Positions 25,350 to 36,800 of a DNA stretch of 64,000 bases are shown one piece after another; the first letter of the stretch is position 1, and each line of letters starts with the position of its first letter. A model generated the notes under the pieces. That model ran no database searches. It saw only the letters and a list, made by a program, of their open reading frames with translations, and was not told where the DNA came from. The position numbers and the translations under genes are program-made. Origin of the DNA: Cherax quadricarinatus (lineage: Eukaryota; Arthropoda; Malacostraca; Decapoda; Parastacidae); contig NC_091292.1 in the NCBI RefSeq assembly GCF_038502225.1, forward strand, positions 51,805,992-51,869,991. The letters are read 5' to 3'.

Positions 25350-25745
25350 AATCAGGTTAGGTCACAGGTGTTCTGAAGTTTGGGGCATTTTACAATGTAG
25401 TGGGAGAGGAAGGCATCTACAGAGATGAAGCCAGGACTAAGATTCATATAAGGAAAGTTGTGTATTAGGGAAGGTTCGACCAGACGGCGACTGTTAAAGT
25501 TGGAAGCAAGGAAGACAGTTTTAGCAGAAGACCAGTCAATAGGATGGCTGTGATCTCTGACGTGACAGAAAAAGAGCATTGTTAAGTGTTGGCAAGCCTA
25601 ACACTATTTTTGTGCTCCCTAAGTCTGTCAGAAAGAGATTGGCCAGTTTCTCCAAAGTATGGAAGAGGACAGGAGGAACAAGAAATAGAGTAGACACCAG
25701 GAGCGAAGAGTGTTAGTCTGGCGGAAAGAAAGCTTGATCAGTAGA
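25350..25745 (-). pseudogene. PLE GIY-YIG endonuclease fragment
   Basis: From about 25745 on the minus strand the frame reads APGVYSISCSSCPLPYFGET, then GQSLSDRLREHKNSVRLANT. After a frame change near 25595 it continues CHVRDHSHPIDWSSAKTVFL to LSPGFISVDAFLS. GVYS and YFGETG are the GIY and YIG motifs and align with the domain at 17212-17520. The RT part is missing, so this is a 3' fragment of a second PLE. Confidence 0.72.
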
Positions 25746-25789
25746 GGGAGGAGAGGTATGAATAAGATCAGTGCGAAGAGTGTTAGTCT

Positions 25790-26512
25790 GGCGGAAAGTA
25801 GTGATGTTACACTTGTAGTGATGTTACATTTGTAGTGATGTACTTGTTGTGATGTTACACTTGTAGTGATGTTACATTTGTAGTGATGTACTTGTTGTGA
25901 TGTTACACTTGTAGTGATGTTACACTTGTTGTGATGTTCCACTTGTAGTGATGTTACATTTGTAGTGATGTTACACTTGTAGTGATGTACTTGTTGTGAT
26001 GTTACACTTGTTGTGATGTTACACTTGTTGTGATGTTACACTTGTAGTGATGTTACACTTATAGTGATGTACCTGTTGTGATATTGCACTTATAGTGATG
26101 TTACACTTGTAATGATGTTGCACTTGTTGTGATAAACTTGTAGTGATCTTACACTTGTAGTGATGGTACACTTATAGTGATGTACTTGTTGTGATGTTAC
26201 AATTGTAGTGATGTTACACTTGTAGTGATGTTACATTTGTAGTGATGTACTTGTTGTGATGTTACACTTTTAGTGATGTACTTGTTGTGATGTTACACTT
26301 GTAGTGATTTACTTGCGATGTTACACTTGCAGTGATGTATTTGTGATGTTACACTTGTAATGATGTTGCATTTGTAGTGATTTTACACTTGTAGTGATGT
26401 GCTTGTAGTAATGTTACACTTGTAGTGATGTTACATTTGTAGTGATGTTATACTTGTAGTGAGGTTATACTTGTAGTGAGGTTATACTTGTAGTGAGGTT
26501 ATACCTAAATTC
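25790..26512. repeat. Minisatellite of 13-17 bp units (ttacacttgtagtgatg)
   Basis: About 40 imperfect units built from gttacacttgtagtgat, with shorter variants (gtacttgttgtgat). The array resumes at 27531 on the far side of a CR1 fragment. Confidence 0.88.
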
Positions 26513-27530
26513 CACCAATATAACGACATTTGTCTTTGCAAACATATAGGGTCTAATACTGTCAACAAACAACAAAATCCCTTAAATCAAGGAACTGTTC
26601 ACGGAGTCAAATGCAATGTTTGCAGCATTCACAGAGACTCACACAAAGAATCATTTTAACAACGAGATATGGATCCCAGGTTCTAACTTATTCAGATGCG
26701 ATAGACTAAACAAGCAACAAAGGGGGGAGGGGTTGTCCTGTACGTCACAGAGTCGATCATTTGCTCAGAACTACTAAACACCTCAAATGATGTAGTTGAA
26801 GTTTTGGCGGTAAAGACTGAAAACCAAAACTTTGTCATTGTGGTTGTGTACAAGCCTCCAGATGCAACTTCCCAGCATTTCCGGGAGCAGATTGGGAAAA
26901 TTTACCACTGTCTGGAATATCTCCCAACTCCTGCCCCAAACATTGGAGATTTCAGCTTGAGACACCTAAAATGGAGGAGTGTAGCAAATAATATTTTAGC
27001 GGAGATCACCCCGGGAGGCAGCTCAGATGAAAATTCACACACACATGAGCTATTAAATCTCTACACCAAATTCAGCTTAAACCAGCAGTTATTAGAGCCT
27101 GCAAGACTAGAAAATACACTGGACCTCATCTTCACTAAGAACAACGATCTAATACGTTATATAACCGTATCGAAGACAATCCACTAGAGGGATTAATACC
27201 AAATCTGCACATGAAAATTGCTCCCTACGAAAGTGAAAGAATCGGCACGAGATGTAACACTCCCTCATTGAAAAGCAGGAGGCCACGAGTACATTGAGGG
27301 ACAACACAATAAGTGTCAGGGTCCCAAGACTGTTTAACTGCCTCCCAGCATGCATAAGGATGATCACCAATAGACTCCTGGCTGTCTTCAAGAAAGCACT
27401 GGACAGACACCTAATATCAGTACCTGACCAGCCGGGCTGTGGTTCGTATGTCAGTTTGCGTGCAGCCAGCAGTAACAACCTGGTTGATCAGACCCTGATC
27501 CACCAGACAAAGCCGCGGGGGCGCTGCAGG
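26513..27530 (+). mobile_element. CR1-like LINE inside the minisatellite, internally deleted
   Basis: The 5' part (about 26540-27180) encodes endonuclease sequence and the 3' part (27181-27530) is the 3' end with ctggacagacacctaa and gaccagccgggctgtggtt. Everything between, including RT, is missing. Minisatellite units lie on both sides. Confidence 0.72.
26540..27187 (+). pseudogene. CR1-like endonuclease fragment
   Basis: 26540-26760 reads in part as FAAFTETHTKNHFNNEIW and SNLFRCDRLNKQQRG. 26804-27187 continues with FVIVVVYKPPDA, a degraded active-site block GDFSLRHLKW, and NQQLLEPARLENTLDLIFTK. These are CR1 endonuclease blocks. The frame changes near 26740. Confidence 0.65.
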
Positions 27531-27605
27531 TATATTACACTTATAGTGATGTTATACTTGAAGTGATGTTACACTTTTAGCGATGTTACACTACAAGTGT
27601 AACAT
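27531..27605. repeat. Minisatellite, right flank
   Basis: Four or five units of the ttacacttgtagtgatg type, ending in an inverted acactacaagtgtaac. Confidence 0.8.
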
Positions 27606-28511
27606 CATTACAATAGAATAACCTGTCAACATTAGTGAAGAAGCTTGAAAAATGTTGGTGACTTTTTCTTTGGCTTGTCACTTGCACACTTTCATCCACC
27701 AAGTCCCACTCCTTGAGCCTTGAAATCAAAAGCTCAACATTTGACCTTGTCAGACCAAGATCTCTGATATGGTTACTGAGGTTTGTTTGGTTTGGGTAGT
27801 AAGGATTCCTCCCAACAGCTGCATCTGTGAGATCATAGTCTTGTTCACTGTTATCTTCATTGTCTGATTTGCTGTTTTCTTCTTCTGACGGTTGACTTCT
27901 TTCTGGAGGTGCAGGTACAGGAAGATCATCACTGTGTGGTACTGGTGCAATAGAAGACGGAAGGACTGGATAAGAAACAGCAGGTGCATTTTTGCAGCTC
28001 GGTGTTTGGAGGGATCCACCAGACAGAAGCAGCAGTTGGTTGAGTGATCAGTGAGTTTACGTCATATTCCAGGAACAGCAAACTTCATGGCTCATTTTTT
28101 TCATCTATACCATCCTGTAAAAGAACAAAAGAATTAGTTTCAGTTACATACATTTCACTTAAAAAATGTTCCTATTCAAGATTTTATCCTTCATATAACT
28201 AATGACTTTCTTACCTTCCAATGTTTTCTTACAATGTTCACAAGCAACATGAGGCGCCCAGGTCTTGTCTTGGTCCCCAACTGTCATGCCAAAATATGCC
28301 TTGTAAGCTTCACAGATTTTTTTTAGATGCTGTTACAGAGAACTTCTTTAGTCTTGTTGTAATGAATTGACCACATATGTAGCAGAATGCATCTGGAGAA
28401 TGATTGCAGCCTCTTGATGCCATTCCACTTCTGATGTGTCTTTTCAGGCAGCCAGAGCTTAACTGAATGCTGGTTTGTGAGTCCTTGTTTTTATATTTGC
28501 CAAGCAAAACC
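27600..28511 (-). pseudogene. CxxC-rich repetitive arthropod gene fragment with one intron
   Basis: Exon 1 (28511-28215) encodes DAFCYICGQFITTRLKKFSV, a frameshift in an A8 run, then CEAYKAYFGMTVGDQDKTW and ACEHCKKTLE, ending at a GTAAGA donor. A 100-bp intron (28214-28115) ends TTTTACAG. Exon 2 carries NCCFCLVDPS, then APVPHSDDLPVPAPPERSQP, NHIRDLGLT, NVELLISRLKEWDLVDESVQ and FFTNVDRLFYC. Three CxxC pairs suggest zinc binding. I recognise the pattern from an uncharacterised multicopy arthropod family, from memory. Several stops in exon 2, and its end in minisatellite, mark it as broken. The retained intron argues against a processed retrocopy. Confidence 0.55.
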
Positions 28512-28689
28512 CTAGAACATAATATTTTTACATGTCTTTATTGAAAGTGTTTCAGAAGTGTCATGACCACAAAAGCAAAGTTCCGGAATCAAAATTACTT
28601 TTTTAAATTTTGTTTAGTTATAAAGAATTGGGAAATGATGCTTATTTCCCAGGAAAATGACAAAAGTGAAATTTTGTTAGTGTAATTAC

Positions 28690-28815
28690 TGATGGGTGAA
28701 CGTGGACAACCGGTGTACCGAAACACGCCGAATGTTTCCCTCTCCCTTTACTGGGAATCGAACCCGGACCCTCACCGTGTGAAGCAAGAGCTTTTGCAAC
28801 TAGGCCATAGGACAC
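28690..28815 (-). mobile_element. tRNA-derived SINE
   Basis: Minus strand: an A-box-like tggcctagttgc (28807-28796) and a B box ggttcgattccc (28764-28753) about 30 bp apart, followed by a non-tRNA tail with cggcgtgtttcgg and cggttgtccacg. The tRNA-like region lacks a paired acceptor stem, so a SINE is more likely than a tRNA gene. Confidence 0.6.
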
Positions 28816-29200
28816 TAAGACAAACTGAGAAAGCTAAAGCAGACTATAAAACCAATGAACAGAAGAGGCTTAGAATCAGGAGTAGGTACACTAATATCCA
28901 GTAAGGAGATTCAAAGTAAAAATAAGAGATAAGACTTATGTAGAGGCCCTATCAGGCCTCAAAAGAGCTCCAGAATAAGTTGAGAAGAGAAAGTTGTATA
29001 CCGCTGGGTACAGGAACAATGGAATTGTAGGTAGGGATGGCGACAGGTCGCCTGTAGAAGCAAGAGATACAGGAATTGGTAAGGGTATCAATGATGGCAA
29101 TCCTTCAAACATACCCAAAGACGTGAAGGGAAAAGCAATTAACAGAAGAGAGGGAGAGGGCAGTTTTTATACATAGCCTTCAGGAAGCCGAGGAGAAGAC

Positions 29201-29551
29201 ATGAAAGAAGGCGAGGAGGACATGACCGAGCTGATAAATTTTCAAAGAATTGGGGCATACCTGAGGGGGAAAAACCAACCAGTCAGATTGGTTTTCAAAA
29301 CAGAAATGGTACAAAACAGGATCCTGCATCAAAACCCCCAGCTAAAGGAAACAAAATACAAGTGGGTGTTCCTCAACCACGACAGAACACGTACAGAATG
29401 GCAAAAACTGAGAGGGAGGATACAAAGACGCAAGGAGAGAGAGAGAGAGACAAGGCTAAAGACAGGCAGGGACACCCAGACTAAACCACACTCTACACTC
29501 ATAGACCTCAGACCTCATCCCCCCCTCCTAGCAAAAACCCCACCTACATAG
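29201..29551 (+). pseudogene. CR1-like ORF1 C-terminal fragment
   Basis: About 116 codons: RIGAYLRGKNQPVRLVFKTE, then KYKWVFLNHDRTRTEWQKLR and a basic, Arg/Glu-rich tail. This resembles the C-terminal RNA-binding part of CR1/L2-type ORF1 proteins. No esterase domain is present here. Confidence 0.55.
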
Positions 29552-29568
29552 CAGCCTCCCATAGTGTC

Positions 29569-30960
29569 ATGCCAGATCTCCCACTCTCCCAGCCTTCACA
29601 ATCTTCCCAGAATACAATCGTGGAAAAGCTGAAGGTGTGGCACACCAACGCAAATAGAATAACAAATAAATGTGAGGAGTGGCATGAAAGAATCATGGAG
29701 GCATTCACAGACATCATAGCACTCACAGAAACCAAGCCTACAGGAATGATAACAGGGGATATCTTTCCAACTGGATATCAGATCATGAGGAAAGATAGAG
29801 AGAACAGAGTTACAGGAGTTGCACTGCTCATCAAAAAACAGGAGTTGGAAAGAGTGGACAGAAGTGAACCAAAAGACTACATAGTTGGAACACTTCAGAC
29901 TTGGGGTTCCCAAGGTGGTGGTAGTATTGATGTACAACCCACCACAGAAAAGGAGAAGGTGAAGACAAGAGTATGAGAACAATAAAACAATGGTAGATTT
30001 ACTAGCGGAGGTTGCCAAAATGGCCAACATTGATAGAGCAAAGTTACTAGTTGAGGGTGATTTCAATCACAAGGAGATTGACTGGGGAAACCTGGTGCCA
30101 CATTGGTGACCAGAAATGTGATATTAGATGAAAACCTCATGCATCAACATGTTAGGGGAACTACCAGCTAGAGAGAGGAGAGGATGAACCAGCAAGACTG
30201 GAAACTTATATTTACTTTCAATACTTCAGACATTGGAGACATCACATGTGAAAGTTCAGTCGGAGCCAGTGATCACATGGTCCTGAGGTTTGAACACATT
30301 GTAGAGTTAAGAGCAGAGAGTGAAGCAGCACGAGAAGCATATGAGAAGCCAAATTATAAAAGAAGGGACTACATAGGTATGAGGAATTTCGTGTATGAGG
30401 TACAGTGGGAAAGAGAACTGGTGTGAAAAACAGTGAATGAAATGATGGAATATGAGACCACAAAATGCAACTAGCCCTTTACCGGTGAGGTTCATACCTA
30501 AAGATATCAGAATCAATGGGAAGACCAGAATGAGCTCTTAGTTTACCCAAAGTGAATGGAAAATGGACTCAGGAAAATAAGGAGATTAGACAAAGAGCCA
30601 GAAATGAATATGCATAAATAAGAAGGGAGACCCAGCGGCAATACGAGAATGACATAACATTGAAAGTTAAATCTGACTCAAATCTATTGTACAGCCACAT
30701 CAGGAGGAAAGCAACAGTCAAGGGCCAGGTAATCAGGCTGAGAAACGACAAAGAAGTATGTGAAGAGTTAAATACGAGATCTAAGGAAGTATTTTCAGTA
30801 GAGACAGACTGGACTGCGGTAGACCAGAATGGTAGGGTACACCAACAAGCTGTGTGTAGAGAGGGAGCAGAGGTGCTGTGTGTGCAACTAACAACAATCT
30901 TCAACACATCTATCAAAACAGGGCAACTACCTGAGATGTGGAAAACAGCAAATGTAAAAC
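29569..30960 (+). pseudogene. CR1-like ORF2 endonuclease and linker, frameshifted
   Basis: 29569-29976 encodes KVWHTNANRITNKCEEWHER, IIALTETKPTG, FPTGYQIMRKDR and GVALLIKK. 30001-30110 gives AKLLVEGDFNHKEIDWGNL. 30184-30426 gives ICESSVGASDHMVL-like sequence. 30660-30960 gives LLYSHIRRKATVKGQVIRLR and TIFNTSIKTGQLPEMWKTAN, just before RT. Multiple frame changes. Confidence 0.68.
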
Positions 30961-30972
30961 CTCCCCCGGACA

Positions 30973-33180
30973 TCATAACACTGACAGGGACAAAGCTCAC
31001 AGGGGTGATAAAAGACGTGACATTCCCAGATCCTGAGGAAAGACAGGGGGAACAGAGTGGGAGGGGTTGCACTGCTCATCAAAAGCGACTAGAGGTTTGA
31101 GGAGATGGGAGGATTAGTCAGAGGTGAAGTGGATGACTACATAGTAGGAATGCTTCTAAATGGGGGGTCCAAAAGTGACGATAGGAATGATGTACAACCC
31201 ACCACCGAACAGCAAGGAGATCAAGACAAGAAACGCTATTAGTAACAGAACTATGGTGACCCTCCCGTGCGAGGTAGCTGGATGGGTCCACATAAGTAAG
31301 GCAAAGTTACTGATCATTGGGGATTTCAACCACAAGGAGGTAGACTGGGAAAATCTGGAGCCACATGTGGAAGTGGTGCTGGAAAGCTTCATGTATCAAC
31401 ATGTTAGGGTCACAACCAGCAAGGCTGGACCTCGTGTTCACCTTCAACAGCTAAGACATACGGGAAATCACATACGAAAGGCCCCTCGGCGCTATCGATC
31501 ATGTTGTCTTGAGATTCGAATACACAGAGTTAACAATAAAGAATGAGGCAGCATGAGAAGGGAGAAACCACACTTCACATATGAGGCGTAACAGAGCTAG
31601 AGGGGAAGACAGTAAACGAAATAATGGAACACGCGACCACAAAGTGCTGGGAGGCAGAGAAGTTCGTGCCAAGGGGGCAACAGAAACAACGGGAAGACCA
31701 GAGTGAGTCCATGGTTTACCCGGAGGTGTGTAGAAGCCAAAGCAAAGTTTGCTAGAGCATGGTAAACAGGGACTTGAGCCGAAGAGCTAGAAATAAATAT
31801 GCATGGACAAGGAGAGAGGCCCAGCGTCAGTAAGAGAATGATTTAGCATTAAAATCCAAATCTGACCTAAAGTTGATATACAGCCACATTAGAAGGAAAA
31901 GAACAGTCAAGGACCGACCAGAAAGTATGTGAGGAGCTCAGCTCAAGAATCAGGGAGGTATTCACAGTGGAGATAGAGAGGCATCCAGCAAACCGAGAGA
32001 GTAAGTGCTGGACACAGTGTACACAACCGAGGAGGTGAAACTGTTAGGTGAGCTAGATAACTCGAAGGAGGTGGGCAAAGATAACATCTTTCCGTGGGTC
32101 ATGAGAGAGAAAGGAGATGAACTATGTGTGCTACTTAGAGTATTCTTCAATAAATCTATTGAAACAAGGCAACTACCTGAGGTGTGGAAGAGAGTATAGT
32201 CTCAGTCAGGCAGCACTAAACTACAGACTAATGCCACTGACATGTATAGTATGTAAAGTTATGGAAACGATTATCAGAAGAGTGGCAGAACACCTAGTAA
32301 GGAATGAGCTCATATATGGCAACCAGCATGGCTTCACGGAAGGAAAATCCTGCATCACAAACCTACTGGAGTTCTACGACAAGGTAAGAAAAGTAAGACA
32401 GGAGAGAGGGATGGGTAGACTGCATATTCTAGGACTGTAAGAAGGCTTTCGATGCAATACCACACAAGAGACTGGTTTAAAAGCTAGAGGAGCAGAGAGG
32501 AATAGCAGGGAGAGGACGGCAATTGACCAGGGAATACTTGTCAGGAAGGATACGACGTATATTGGTATGTGATGAGGTGTCGAGTGGGGTTTCACAAGGG
32601 CCAGTCCTAGGTTCGGTGCTGTTTCTAGTTTATGTGAATGACATGACCGACGGTATAGATTCAGATGATGTGAAGCTAATAAGAATACAAGTGGGCAAGG
32701 AGCAGGTAACTCTTCAAGATCTAGACAGGCTGCAAGCCTTGTCCGACAAATGGGTCCTGGAGTTTAACCCCAGCAAGTGCAAAGTCGTGAAATTAGGGGA
32801 AGGATAAAGGACAGTGTACAGCCTAGGAGGTCAAAAACTGCAAAACTCACTCAAAGAAAAGGATCTTGGGGTGAGCATCATACTGAGCACATTTAAGGCG
32901 TGCATCAACAAAATAACTGCTGCAGCACATGGGCGCCTCGAAAACCTAAGGACAGCATTTTGACATCTATGTAAGGAGTCATTCATGACACTACGCTCTG
33001 TAAGACCCATACTGGAGTATGAAGCACCAGTATGTAACTCACACCTGATGAAACACGTCAAGAAGCTAGAGAAAGTGCAATTTTTTTTCAACGAGAGTAG
33101 TCCCGGAGATAAGGGGTGTGCCCTACGAGGAGAAGTTAAGAGAAATGAACTTTACGACACTGGAGGATAGGGGGGATAGG
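30973..33180 (+). mobile_element. CR1-like LINE, second tandem copy, decayed
   Basis: It starts inside the endonuclease (TGTKLTGVIKDVTFPD) and runs through RT to the C terminus. Same family as the preceding copy, with many frameshifts. Confidence 0.7.
31160..33170 (+). pseudogene. CR1-like endonuclease and RT remnant
   Basis: 31160-31546: VTIGMMYNPPPNSKE and KLLIIGDFNHKEVDWENL. 32005-32199: RT entry, NSKEVGKDNIFPWVMREKGD. 32200-32480: VCKVMETIIRRVAEHL, YGNQHGFTEGKSCITNLLEF and a degraded palm block DCKKAFDAIPHKRLV. 32523-32807: GVSQGPVLGSVLFLVYVNDM, then a deletion that removes the FADD box, then DKWVLEFNPSKCKVVKLGEG. 32830-33170: KEKDLGVS and the C-terminal RSVRPILEYEAPVCNSHLMK. Not functional. 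Confidence 0.7.
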
Positions 33181-33189
33181 GGAAATACA

Positions 33190-33600
33190 CCTTCTGTCTT
33201 ACTGGTCTATCTCTGTTTCAATATAAAAGGTCTATTCATTTTACTGACCACAAGGATATTCTTACCTTTATTATCAGAGGAGTTAGTAGTACCTTTATCC
33301 TCATTGACCACTGAAGTACATTCGTCCTGGAGGACAGAAAAACGGTTTCCTACCCTCAGTTCTGCTCTTCCAACCCTCGTCACTGTTATGTTTCTTCCGT
33401 TACTGGAAACTTCTATCACAACAGCTGCCAATCCACTCCTCACTGCTGATAACCTGTTTCCCCTCACTAACTCAGACCACCTCATATTCATTGCTATATT
33501 TATCCAGGTGAATTTTCGATTTCTTATTTTCATTCTTGAGAAGCAGAACTTTCTCCTTCAACGATACAGTATTCATATGATGCCAGCTAAGTAATAGTTG
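33190..33600 (-). pseudogene. CR1-like ORF1 fragment (esterase-type family)
   Basis: Minus frames give a heptad-like stretch (VSLKEKVLLLKNENKKSKIH) and, after a frame change, NITVTRVGRAELRVGNRFSV and NKGKNILVV. The GKNI(L/V)VV block also precedes the esterase domain of the CR1 copy at 53506-54053, so this is the N-terminal half of the same kind of ORF1. Confidence 0.55.
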
Positions 33601-33639
33601 TATCACATACTTGTAGAAATATAGATTATTATCTTCTGT

Positions 33640-33720
33640 TTGCTTGAATCGAATCTGAATGCCTCCCATTCTATAAGGAGGTGTATGACCCTTAAGCGTT
33701 TAGCACTTTCTTCTGATTAA
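33640..33720 (+). repeat. Dispersed LINE-tail-like repeat
   Basis: A block of about 70 bp (ttgaatcgaatctgaatgcc, then tatgaccctta) that recurs at 46725-46785 (plus) and 63880-63960 (minus). Confidence 0.6.
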
Positions 33721-35499
33721 GATATCAAAATTCTGAACATCAGTCTTCTATAAGTAATGTATCGTAATGAAATAGAATATATTTCACGGGTTAAAGCTGC
33801 GTAGACACTAATGTTGATGGATTCTGCGCAGTAACTAGAGAATGCATCTTTTGGTCAGCTTTAAACGTTGATGTGTTATCCTCAAGGGAAACAATCTCTT
33901 GATGTTACCTTGTGTAAGTTATCATATGCTAGATTTATTAATCAAACTGTTTTTTTTTTTTAATAACTGGAGAATGTCTCTTTTCACCAGAAATAATTTG
34001 GTTATCCTAGGTTAAATCAGTTTAATCTTCTATTATGTATCTGGAACATGGGTGTGCCCTCAAGATCATTCTTAAATAATTGCATGATATATTAGCTAGG
34101 CCTTCATAAAACTTACTTAAAAGCTGGTCAGTCTTACTTTGAGAAAAGTTTGGAACGATTTTAGACTGTGCACATCCCAGGTCGCCTTACTGGACGAAAC
34201 TGGAAACAATGAAATACTTCCTTATGTAATTCCTCGTAACGTGATAATGCAACTTCTGGAGGATTCAAGCTTAATATACTTGTGCATTTAGGATATTGGT
34301 CTCTGAATTCTTTTTTAATAGATTTGAACCACATATAACCTATTTTACAATTTTAATGAAGAAATTTGGATATTTACTTCCATTCCATGACATAAATTTC
34401 GATTCTGATTGCCTTCAAATCTTCAGCTCCAATAAGTAATTGCATTAACAACTTATGTTGCACTCTGCACTATTCCAATCACAATACTTCCTGGGGTCGC
34501 GCAGTGACCGAAATACGATAGTTAATTTTGGTTATTATTGTATATAGGTTTGTTTCTATTTTTAATTTCAGATATTAGAATAATGTATGTTCTTCCTATT
34601 TTTCAGTGTTTTTCGTCAAAGTTTAAAAAAATTAAAATATATAATGGAAATGTGTCATTAATTCAGAGAGGTTGCTCAAGTTCTGAATTATATTAGATTT
34701 TGAATTTCCGGTTATAATAATTATGTACGATTTTTTAGGATTCCAGAATTTTTAAAGCTTTAAATTAACAGTTTCATAACTGGAAATTATGCAGACTTTT
34801 TTATATTCATAATTGATTTATGATTCTGTTTTCATCAGATTACTAAATACGGACATAGATTAAGAATTTTTTTTCAAATTTGTAAGCCTGACGGTGGCGC
34901 CAGTAATTAATAATGAGTAAAAATTGTTATCTCAGAAAAATTAAGTTGCTGAAAGTTTAACCTTTATGTTATTTAATACCCAATGTGGATTACTGATATA
35001 TTGAATACAGTCATTATTATTTTAGAAATAAAAGGATCGGTATCGGTCATCCATCTCTCTCCTCTTTCACGTTTGTCACTGTATCATAGGATTCGAGCAG
35101 GTTAGTAAGACTCCTTCAAGTAGTCAGTATTACGTACACACTGCTGAGTTCCTGCCAGTGTGTACAGATTAGTATTTTTAATGCATGAAATAACTATTTG
35201 TGTAGTAACATTTGAATGTTTTATAATAATTGGAGTTTGGTGTGAGCTATCATGTTAGGTTTAGCTTGTATTTATATGGTATTTGATCCATCTCATATAA
35301 TATAGTAATCATGGTATTCATGTTTTTTTTTTTTTTGTAAATAATTTGAAGTACGTATTGTTGAAAAAGAACACATTTTAGTGTATAATTATAATGTAGA
35401 TAACAACACTCATCTAGTTTCCTTCAGTTAGTCAGTAGTTAATATCTTTTAAAAGGGAGAGGAAAACAGGAGAGTAAAAATAAAACAATTTTAATACTG
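33721..35499. other. AT-rich sequence without genes
   Basis: About 1.8 kb with no coding frame. 33830-33890 shares a ctagagaatgc(a/c)tcttttg block with 46025-46085, so part is dispersed repeat. Confidence 0.5.
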
Positions 35500-36230
35500 T
35501 GATGCTCTTTTGTTTTGTCTCTATGAATGATAAAATTTTGCCACATGAGTGCCTAGTTTATTATGTACCCCGTATCTATCCTGTGGATGTTCGCACGAGA
35601 GTACATGGTTACACAAAAGACCTAGGAACTAGGCCCCAGAAGGGTTTATATGAGTACATCTGGATTTATATCAACAGTTCACTTATCTGTTACAAACAAA
35701 TTTAGAAAATTTTCTTAATAAATCTGGTATTTTATTTTTATTAATAAGATATCTTGACAGGTCACACAGGTTATTATACGGTCTATCTCTATATTCCTCA
35801 ATAACTGGACAATTAAGTACATAATGTTCAAGATAGGGACCATAGGGCTGGCCACATACCTTGCATTTGGTATGATCATCATCTGTATGTCTGCCAAACT
35901 GCCAGAAGTACTTACAACCAAGCCTAAACCTGGCCACTACAACACCTGTCAGTCTGTTCACATTGCAAGTTGTTCCATAAACATACTTATCTATGGTCAT
36001 GTTATCATAGTTGGTTAGAAATCTGCTCAGGCTTCTAATTGAATTCCTGTAACATTCCGTTTCAGTACTTACTTCTCTCCTAATATTATTCCTACTGCTA
36101 GACACAGATATGTCAGTTATTTTCTGCATTTCCTTCAGGGTACTTTTTTTTGGCCGCGTATCAACTTTATCATGAAGGAGTAAACCAATGCTTGATGGAA
36201 TCCATAACAATTGTAAGTAATTTCTTCAGC
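35500..36230 (-). pseudogene. LINE 3' part: RNase H end and zinc-binding C terminus
   Basis: The minus frame 36210-35683 begins LWIPSSIGLLLHDKVDTRPK, which resembles the end of a LINE RNase H (the WxPSHxGxxxxxxAD block, with His replaced by Ser). It continues to a CKVCGQPYGPYLEHYVLNC motif (CxxC, H, C) and NKIPDLLRKFSKFV. 3' UTR-like sequence follows to about 35500. RNase H plus a C-terminal CCHC suggests the I/LOA-like group. The rest of the element is absent. Confidence 0.6.
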
Positions 36231-36671
36231 ATGTGTCACATTAACAGGTACCAAGGTTACACTGGTGTTCTCTGTTGGTACCTCTGGTATAAATCACTCG
36301 TCAGTCATAGTAGGTAGTTCCCGTGCAATTACCTCATCTCCAGCTTTTAACTGGGTCACGTGTGTGGTGTCCGTCTGACTGTTGGAGATGCGTGTGTTGG
36401 GAGGTGTAGTCATAGGTATGATTAGTGGTAGATCAGTAGCTCCGTGTGTGCTAGTAGGGATGGCTAGCTTCTCCACAACTGGTGTATGTGATGGCATTCT
36501 GGTGTTACCAGAATCATTTGCAGGAAGGTTGGGCTCTCACACATTTTGCAGAGGTGGAGGCACAGGTATGGTTGTGTTGGGCTGGCTGGCCTCACACTCA
36601 GTTGCCATTAACGGACTGTTGTCAGGTTTAGATCGTCTATTTAAGAGAGCATTTTACATCATCTATCACTT
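36231..36671. other. Unassigned sequence
   Basis: Contains a Thr/Pro-rich minus frame at 36497-36294 and short frames elsewhere. It is possibly further LINE sequence, but I cannot support a product. Confidence 0.35.
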
Positions 36672-36679
36672 GATCTCTC

Positions 36680-36775
<96 letters not shown>

Positions 36776-36800
36776 TTTCTTTTTCTCTCTCTCTTTCTCT
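36672..36800. repeat. (CT)n microsatellite
   Basis: About 130 bp of CT repeats with ttt interruptions at the right end. Confidence 0.95.

Larger units (their letters stand above)
28870..30972 (+). mobile_element. CR1-like LINE, first of two tandem copies
   Basis: ORF1 fragment (29201-29551) and ORF2 5' part (29569 to about 30972), including endonuclease and the start of the RT linker. It is interrupted at about 30973, where a second copy of the same family begins at its endonuclease. Confidence 0.7.

Noticed and set aside
28753..28812. A functional tRNA gene on the minus strand
   Set aside because: A- and B-box-like sequences are present but I find no paired acceptor stem, and it is joined to a non-tRNA body as in SINEs.
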